Shown in pieces: positions 56,861 through 64,000 of a stretch of DNA of 64,000 nt. Source of the DNA: Xiphophorus maculatus (Eukaryota > Chordata > Actinopteri > Cyprinodontiformes > Poeciliidae). Location: positions 2,114,056 to 2,178,055 of the forward strand of contig NC_036460.1 in NCBI RefSeq assembly GCF_002775205.1. The letters run 5' to 3'. The notes below the pieces were generated by a model that was given only the letters and a program-made list of their open reading frames with translations, made no database searches and was not told the origin of the DNA. The translations under genes were made by a program, and so were the position numbers. Every line of letters begins with the position of its first letter. Position 1 is the stretch's first letter.

Positions 56861-57008
56861 GTAACATGATACGAGCACTTCCTCCCCAGTCCAAGGCAAG
56901 ATGGTCTCAGATGCTCCGAAACGCTGACTCCTATGCGCTCTTTTTATTGCACTTTTATTTTAGTGCTGTGTGTTTGATACAACCCCATTTTAGCAGAATT
57001 TACGGGGG

Positions 57009-57786
57009 TGTATGTAACGTAGTTAAAATGGTTCAGGTTAAAGCCTGCTAAAATGCACCATCTGCTGGTAAAACGGTGTATTGCATTCACCCTAGAAAGA
57101 GCGGGGTATTATGGGTAATCCTCAGAGCCGTTAGGATCACTGACGAGGTAATGTGTTTCTGCTATGCGATAAAGAAATATTATTTATTCATTTTATAAAA
57201 TATGGTTATGGTTTTCGTTTTTGCATATTATTGAAATATGTTTATTCCAGGTTACTCTAGTTTTGCTATTATATCGTTTTTGTTGCGTTTTAGAAACGTT
57301 TAGTCCGTGAGAAAGTGTGGCGGGAATTTCCCACCCGGTGACATTAAGGCTCCTCCTTTCAGGAGCCTTTTTATGCCAGACTGACTTTACCTGACCTTAC
57401 CAGAGGGGCCGCAATGCAACGTGTCTGTATCTGACATACACTAAAGATTTTAATTTAGCAGAAAAGGCTTTGGACTAAACTGTTACTGGTGTTAGCCACG
57501 TTAGCACCAAGTACAGCTAGTCAATCAACCATCGCTGTGTTCAGGGAAGCGCTGATTAATAATCGAGAAATAAATATCAAGCCTGGAAACTTGATATCGT
57601 AACGGACTAAATGTTATGTTTTTACCGTAATCTTTGCTCGTCTTGCGGGGCGCAGGCGGTTGCCACGGTAACAGGTGTGCTTAAACTACAAAGAGAGAGA
57701 GAGAGTAAAAAGGTAGGAGTGGTTTTGAGTTGATCACCTGTTCAGGTTATTTTACCTTTGTTTAACTTTGCTGTGGCTCATTACAG
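57009..57786 (+). mobile_element. possible Gypsy 3' LTR
   Basis: TGTATGTAACG follows a GGGGG tract, as an LTR follows a polypurine primer. A region ending CATTACA at 57786 would give matching TGTA...TACA-like ends. Inside are AGGCTCCTCCTTTCAGGAGCC and TTTTTATGCC (57350-57376). With no 5' LTR to compare, the call is tentative. Confidence 0.3.
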
Positions 57787-59004
57787 CCGCTGTAGTTTCT
57801 AAACGTTGGACTAATTAGTTAGTTTGTGAGTTTACGTCATTCACAACAAACATCAAATAGAACAAATATATTTCATAAAATTTTATCAAACAAATGGCTT
57901 CTGCCGCGATAATTATGTGAAATTAAATGAATTATATCCCAACTTCAGAAGATTTGCCTTTACCTTTCCAGAGCTCTTTGGTTCCTCCTATCAGACTGTA
58001 GCTTCTCATATTGAGGTCAAAGTTCAGATCTACCATAACTGACTGACACCTGCTGGCCTCAGGTTTGCAACCAGCTTGTGACTGAGAAACCAGTAACCTC
58101 CTCCCAGATGATGACATGAACTTGTTAGTTCCTCTGTCCATTTAGTAGCTGATTTATTGTGAAAATCCGGTAGAAATGATTCACTAATCAGTCATGTTTA
58201 CATAGAAACAACGAGGCTTTGTTTGTGAGACTTTCGGTCAGGTGGGTCAGTTGTGGGCGGAGCTTGGTAAAATCCATTGTGTGAAATGCAGATGGAGAAT
58301 TAAAGGAAAACGACTGATGCCAGCTTGAGCTCCTTGTCGTTTATTGCCACACCAACAGAAGCCACCAGATCCTCATGGCCACATGGGAGGGAGACGCCTA
58401 ATCAGTACTGTTCCTCTGTTATTGATCATTTCATACACAAACAGCTGTTAAGTACATAAAATGCTGATAGAAAAAAATTCCCCACATCGTTTTTGCGCCC
58501 CCTCTAGAGCAGCGCCCCTATGCGTTGCATACACTGCACAGCCACTTTTTGTGCCACTGTGTGGGAGCCTGTGTTGCTGTGGTTTTACATCAATGAATGC
58601 TGATTAATGAATACTGTGGTGTATTTATTTTTCCCATGACAATGCTGAGAGTCACAGAAACAGTTTTTATTTCCTTTCCTGTAGATTCCTTGAGTCATTT
58701 CTCCTTAAATATCTTCGTTTCTCAGCATCACTATGCATATCTCCTCTGTTTGGACCAAAACTCGTGCATATTACTGCAGAAGTTAAAGTGATCAAAAGCA
58801 GAAGTTATTTATTTAAAAATGTTTAAATATAAAACGATGAGCCCAGAGTCACTTCCTCAGACTTTATGGAGCGTTTTCTCAGCACAGCTCTCCCCAGGCG
58901 ACGGGCTGCACTGTTGCACCTTGAGCTGAGATAATTTAGTACTTTCTTTTCACTACGTTGGTTTTCTGAAGGCACTGAAGAAGAACGGACTGAATATCTC
59001 AGCA
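57787..59004. other. intergenic or 5' region of the GT92 gene
   Basis: No ORF of interest is visible. AATATCTCAG just before 59004 could be an acceptor, so the GT92 start codon may lie in a second exon. Confidence 0.4.
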
Positions 59005-62000
59005 ATGGGTTTCCACCAACCTTGCCTGCGGAAGCGAAAACAGCTGGTGTACTTCATCCTCCTGTGTGTTGCCGCGTTCATAATGTTCAAGATGGCGGAA
59101 AGGTGAGTGGCGTCACGTCGCTGATCCGACCTGACCAGACATCTCTACTTTGGTGTCATTTTTCCAGAGGTTTACTAATGACATATGCAAAAGTCAACAC
59201 TCACCTCCTCACAGCGCCTCCTTCTGACAGAGTGAAAGAAATGACCAGCTTACCTTATTAGCTCTGAAAACGTTGCTTAAAATGACTTCACTCAGACTTA
59301 TCTTCCTTTTGATTTGCCGTTTGGGGACAGATGTTTAAAGGAGGCTAACCAGAACCTCAACCCAACTGGAAAACTGGGCAGCACAGTAACACAACTCCGG
59401 CGCTGGATACAGAGTATTACACATAAAGGTAACTTACTCACTTCTCTGTCATCCTTTTGTCAACAGTTTACAGAATAATTGTTTTTTTTCCTTGTGCAGT
59501 TCCAACAAAAGTTGCAACCTCATTTATTGCAGTCAAGACGACAAAGACGCTGCTGGTATCAGCTTATCTAGAACACCGCACAGACCCACGGCAGGCGAGT
59601 AACGGCTTTTATCATTCCCTGTGTTCATTAAGGAATATTCCTTCAGTCCGCCTTAAATCACTGTCCAGTCCACCTTAAATCACTGTTAACTTTCAAGAAA
59701 TGGCTTCCTAAGTCACAATCCTTTCTGTATTTCCTTTCTGCAGTGGAAAGGAAACGTTTTTTTAGATGCTTTAGTTAAAAGGTTCAAGAAAAGCTTAACA
59801 ACACAAACTTATTTCAAATTACAATATTTTGAATCAATGAATCCAGTTTATTTATATGGCACATTTCATCAACAAGGCACTTCCAGGTGTTTTACATAAC
59901 AAAAGCACAAAAATAAAGTCATAAAAACACCTTAAATATGGCGGAAAATATGTTCATTACCATGAAACATTTGGAAAGTTTCAAAAGCGAATGTAACCGA
60001 TGGGTTTGGCCTTGATTTAAAGGAACTCTGTTTTGGCTGTTTTGCAGTTTTCTGAAAGTTTCTCCAAATCTGAGATCTCCACGTTTGGTTCTGGTTCTGG
60101 ATATAGAGCAGAACCAGAACCAGAAGGACTGTGAGGCTGGAAGATGAGCAAAAAAAGGAAAAATAAAAAAATTATTGAATCCCATAAAGATTTTTAATGT
60201 GAAATTTTTCATCATGTTTTTTATATAAAGTTTAAGTTAAAATAATTTATTTAAATGTTATTTCTGCTGATAATTTGCTTTGCTCCTCAAGCTAGCGTAG
60301 CAATCAAAACACTGAAAAAATTCTGACAAGAAAAATAAATAAACAAAAGCAAAGCAAATAAAATAGAATTTAATGTGATTAAAATAAAATATTACATATT
60401 TTCTTACAATCAAAAGTGTAGATTGTGAGTAAAAAATGTATTAACCAGTAATAAAGTCATAATATATTATCTGACAGTCAAATTTTCCGCTATAGAACTC
60501 ATGTCCGTCTAAAATCAGAAGGTATCAGGTTAGCATTTATGCTAAATAAGTGTAATAATTATTGAATATGAATTAAAAACCACCGTAACTCTTCGCTGTC
60601 TGTGCTCAGGTTCGGGTTATCGCAGTGGTGCTGCGTGAAGAGACGGTCGCCTACCGCTGCGTCTTGCTCTGCCGCAACAACCAGACCCACGTCTCAGACG
60701 GCGACCTGCAGATCCACAACGACCACTTCGGCTTCCGCTACGGCACCGCCGACATCCTGTGTGTCATACCGTCATCATGCGACACGCCGTCGCACGTCGC
60801 CGTGGCCTCCGCGGCATTTAAAGGTACAGGACAGATTTCAGCCATGCTGGCGGGAAGAGCAGCCGAAACATTCTCCAGTAAGATTAGCGATATTTCGACA
60901 CATTTTCACTCCATCAAACATGGAGCCAACATTTAGTTTTATACTTGCTAATAGCAAAACTGAACAAGAATCAAACATGGAGACAGAGAAACTCCTGCTG
61001 GTTTATAAACTATAGAGTACTTATTCTTATTAATACTAATTGATAACAAACTTTAGTTTCTAGAGAAACTCATATTAGTCTAAACTGTGTGGTATGTTTG
61101 TCTTTTTGTTGTTGTTACCCTTTTGGTTTTGTTGTATTGTTTGTATTTCCTTCTAATTCATGCAAAGCCCTAAAGCCCGGTTTAAGATTTTCAAAATAAA
61201 ACATCCGGAAGTAGTTCATTATTTCTTGCGCGGCCCGGTACCAATTGGTCCGCGGCCCGGTGGTTGGGGTCCACTGATGTCAAGCACTTTGAACTGCCTT
61301 GTTCCTGAAAATGATCTTCCTTTAAAAAGTAGCAGTCCAAGAAATCACTCAAGGAAAAAAAAAAAATTGGTAAAAAGGCAACTGAATTATTGAGTAAGTC
61401 AATAAGTCCTTAGTGTTGATTGAAAAATAGTAAAAAATACTCATAAAAGTACTTTTTTTTAAGTTACTGAAGTAAATGTAACTGAGTAAATGTAACTAGT
61501 TGCTACCTGACTCTGTTGAGGTTGAAGTGTTGTAGCAACAAGACGAGTAGCAAGTTGCCTTGGCTGGCAACACAGGAGAGTACAGGAGAATTTATAAAAT
61601 AGTGATTTATTAAACATATCAGATTGTTTAATTTCCCTTTGGGATCAAAAAGTAATTCTGAATATGAGTTTGAATCTATGAAACAAGCAGCTTCTTATTT
61701 TATGTTCTTGCTCAAATTATTCAAATATTTTATTGAACTTGATAAATAAAAATATCCTCAGTTTTCACACAGTGGCAAGTTAAAAGGATCCAAAATGAGG
61801 TAAAAATAAAATAAGAATTAGAGACAGTACAAGTGGGGCAAATTTACAACATGAGAAAATAATATTAAATATTGTTTACTCAGATTAAAAGGAAATGTTA
61901 AGTTGTTCAAAATGTATATTTGTGCAAACACCAGCAGGATATTTTTTATCCTGGTTGTAACTGGGAGGAAGGATCTGTGATTACGCACCTTTGTGCATCC

Positions 62001-63131
62001 AGGATGCAGCAGTTTTGTCACTGAAGGAGCTCCATAGATCTGCAACATGCACGGGGTGGGAGTTTAAAAATATAATGTCTCAAAATGTACACCTGTTGTT
62101 TTCTCTCAGAGGAATATCGGCATGAATTTTTGGAAGTGAAGAACGAAAACAAAAAGACGGAATCCTTTAATCACACCTTCACCGTCTGTCTGTCCACCAT
62201 GTTCGATTTCAACAATGTGCTGCAGGTAAGTCTGGTTACCTGCTTGTTAGCATGATTCACAGTTTACAGATCAGTAAACAACACAGACAGTCTAAATAAG
62301 GCGCACTGAAACTGGACTGCTTCTTCGGAGTGCTAAAGTTTGCACAACGAATTCAGCAGCCTTTCAGTTCCACCAGGTGTTTGCTAACTGCTGCTGCTGC
62401 TAGTCTGGAGGAGCTGTGTGAGGGAAAACACAGGGGAGAGGGGCTTTTATTCTTAAAGCTACAGAGTGTGAAAAACAAAAGTTATGTACATATTTGTTAA
62501 AACTGTCACCATGTTGTGACAGTTCAATATGAGAACAATAATCTGTGAAAAGACCGATTTCCCTGAGCTGCTGTTGCTGTCTGAAGAAATGCATCAAAAA
62601 CAACCAATCAGAGCCAGAAGGAGGGGCTTAGCGCTGTCAATCATCCTCGTGTACACGCTGCTAAATGGGCTAATGATGGAGAAACTACTTACTGTTCTAT
62701 GAAGATTGTTTATCCGCTGTTATCGGTGGCCATGCTAACTAGCCTAGCATTTCACACCATGCCCAAATGGAGAGGTGATTGACAGCGCTAAGACCCGCCT
62801 CCTGGCTGTGATTGGTTGTTTCTAGTTGTCACTGGGAGGAAGCAGAGGAGCTTGAATTTATTCACAGATTATCTGCCTCAAACCAAACTTTAACAACATG
62901 GTTTCAACAAACATGTAGAGAAATATTTTTTTAATAAAAGTTACATCCTGCAGCTTTAAAATACTGATAGTTATTTAAATATGACTCGTGTGTTAATGTT
63001 TATTTGCTCTGTTTTGCAGTTTGTGCAGAGTTTAGAAATGTTTCGGCTTCTGGGAGTGAGCAAAGTGTTTGTCTACAAAACCAGCTGCAGCGCTAAAACC
63101 CAGCGCGTCCTGAACTACTACACCAGAAAAG
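59005..63131 (+). CDS. glycosyltransferase family 92 (DUF23)-like protein, 5' part
   Basis: Six coding exons with consistent phases: 59005-59102, 59331-59428, 59500-59594, 60610-60823, 62110-62225 and 63020-63131. The gene continues past the window edge. The start MGFHQPCLRKRKQLVYFILL, then CVAAFIMFKMAE, gives a short basic cytoplasmic tail and one membrane anchor: a type II Golgi enzyme. A stem region follows. Exons 3-4 read LLVSAYLEHRTDPRQ and VRVIAVVLREETVAYRCVL, the conserved entry to the domain. Exons 5-6 read FTVCLSTMFDFNNVLQ and FVQSLEMFRLLGVSKVFVYK, then TQRVLNYYTRK, typical of GT92, some of whose members add galactose to N-glycan core fucose. The DxD-type catalytic part would lie further right. 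Exon 3 ends at a GC donor (CAG|GCGAGT). Confidence 0.85.
61160..61276 (-). mobile_element. hAT-type terminal fragment
   Basis: GCGCGGCCCGGTACCAATTG with GGTCCGCGGCCCGGTGGTTG and GGGTCCACTG matches the common vertebrate hAT end CAGTGGTCCCCAACC (reverse strand). It lies in intron 4 of the GT92 gene. Confidence 0.65.
61420..61513 (+). mobile_element. hAT-type repeat, right-end fragment
   Basis: AAAAATACTCATAAAAGTAC and GTTACTGAAGTAAATGTAAC, then AACTAGTTGCTACC, form the opposite terminal region of the family whose left end is at 28611. It is intronic in the GT92 gene. Confidence 0.5.
62340..62962. mobile_element. palindromic MITE (AACCAATCAGAG family)
   Basis: AACAACCAATCAGAGCCAGA and GGCTTAGCGCTGTCAATCAT on the left mirror GTGATTGACAGCGCTAAGAC and CCTGGCTGTGATTGGTTG on the right. 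It is homologous to 34130-34510. CCACCAGGTGTTTGCTAACT at 62370 also links it to the arms of the element at 50266-51004. It lies in intron 5 of the GT92 gene. Confidence 0.75.
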
Positions 63132-64000
63132 GTAGAGTAGAGCAGAACCATGATGCTTTTTCAGTTTGTTCAATCCAAGAAGTTCTGTGCAAATTTCACA
63201 CCAAAAGGTCAAAGCAGCCAAATCTGGCTTTCCTTTTGACTGACTTCCTTCCTGCCCCTTTTGTTTATTGATGGTCAGACAGGAAACTGCTCAGGGTGAC
63301 AACAGTTTCACCTTATAAACCGTTTTTTAACAGGAAACAGCTGCTGTAAGGAGGCTGTTTCATTTTCTAATGGAGACAAAAACAAACCTTCATTTGACTG
63401 AAGATTTTCACTCAGAGATGATTTTTTTCCCGTCCTGGGCTGAAACGCTGATTTTATTTTATGACCATGTCGCCTCTGCAATTTGTGCACATTTATTGAC
63501 TTGTTACAGCAGCTTATCTATCACACATAAAACTCATTTTTTATCTCTTAAGTGGGTCAGAAGTGATAAAACTCAGCCGACTCAGCGCATATAGAAAGTA
63601 CTCAGCCCCTTAGATAAAGATTTTTAAAGTTATTCCACAATTTATCAATTGCTTTTAGGTCTGGACTTTGACTAGGCTTTTCTATTCTTTGAATCTGCTT
63701 TGATCTAAACCGGCCGTCGTATCTCTGGATGGAGGTTTATGGTTTTCTTCCACAATATTCCTGCATTTCTCTCCATCCGTCGTCTCTTTTCAGTCAATCT
63801 TGGAGCAAACAGGATTTATTGAATTTTATTAATGCGGTTCTGCAGCAGCTGCAACGTGAACATTTAGAGTTGCAGGTCAGGTTAGCGGTTGGGCTAATGT
63901 GACATATTTCTGTTGTGTAATCCTCACTCTGGAAACCGTTTAAAAACAAATCTGTTTCCGTATTAAATATGTTCAATCTTCAACCTAGCTAAATGTTTAG
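63132..64000 (+). other. GT92 gene intron to window edge
   Basis: No further coding exon is recognised after the GTAGAG donor at 63132. The stretch is AT-rich intronic DNA. Confidence 0.5.

Larger units (their letters stand above)
53865..57008 (+). mobile_element. Ty3/Gypsy retrotransposon relic (pol only)
   Basis: The region contains the protease-RT linker, reverse transcriptase, RNase H and parts of integrase in order, broken by frameshifts, a stop, deletions and a LINE-tail insertion. No gag and no 5' LTR were recognised. The coding order RT, RNase H, integrase is that of Ty3/Gypsy. Confidence 0.88.

Overview
This 64 kb window is nuclear DNA from a teleost fish. It has split genes with GT-AG introns, AT-rich intergenic DNA and a dense load of fish-type repeats: tRNA-derived SINEs, a Tc1/mariner element, hAT remnants, L1 and Tx1-like LINEs, a Ty3/Gypsy pol relic, palindromic MITEs and several satellites. 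The adjacent fam222b and flot2 genes correspond to the human 17q11.2 neighbourhood. Human ERAL1, which lies between them in that cluster, was not found in this interval. The species cannot be named from sequence alone.

Layout. 1-4350 holds no sure gene; a 1,263 bp hAT element (2003-3265) with a perfect 8 bp target duplication sits there. 4590-7724 is one uninterrupted 1,044-codon ORF with two tandem ubiquitin-specific-protease-like domains, both lacking the catalytic Cys and His: a probable pseudo-deubiquitinase. 8036-10987 is a Tc1/mariner copy with DD36E spacing, split by a 1,686 bp solo LTR. About 11390-14430 is a decayed Tx1/L1-clade LINE whose 5' end carries a fragment of U2 snRNA. 15637-16983 may be the last two exons of an unrecognised plus-strand gene. 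17000-24700 is repeat-rich and may include fam222b 3' UTR.

24739-26871 (minus) is fam222b, with its promoter probably near 28.4-28.5 kb. A 5'-truncated L1 lies at 29097-30005. 31671-40753 (minus) is the complete flot2 gene: eleven coding exons giving 428 residues, the human length. 40.8-59 kb is mostly intergenic, with SINEs, hairpins, a 1.24 kb nine-base satellite and a broken Gypsy element. From 59005 to the right edge runs a plus-strand GT92-like (DUF23) glycosyltransferase gene, of which the first six coding exons are visible, including a GC-AG intron.

The genes do not form a pathway. Flotillin-2 is a membrane-microdomain scaffold, FAM222B is a poorly characterised Gln-rich protein, the GT92 protein should be a Golgi type II membrane enzyme, and the USP-like protein is probably a non-catalytic ubiquitin-fold protein. 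Exon boundaries were set by matching splice signals, reading phase and recalled family sequences; no alignment was run.
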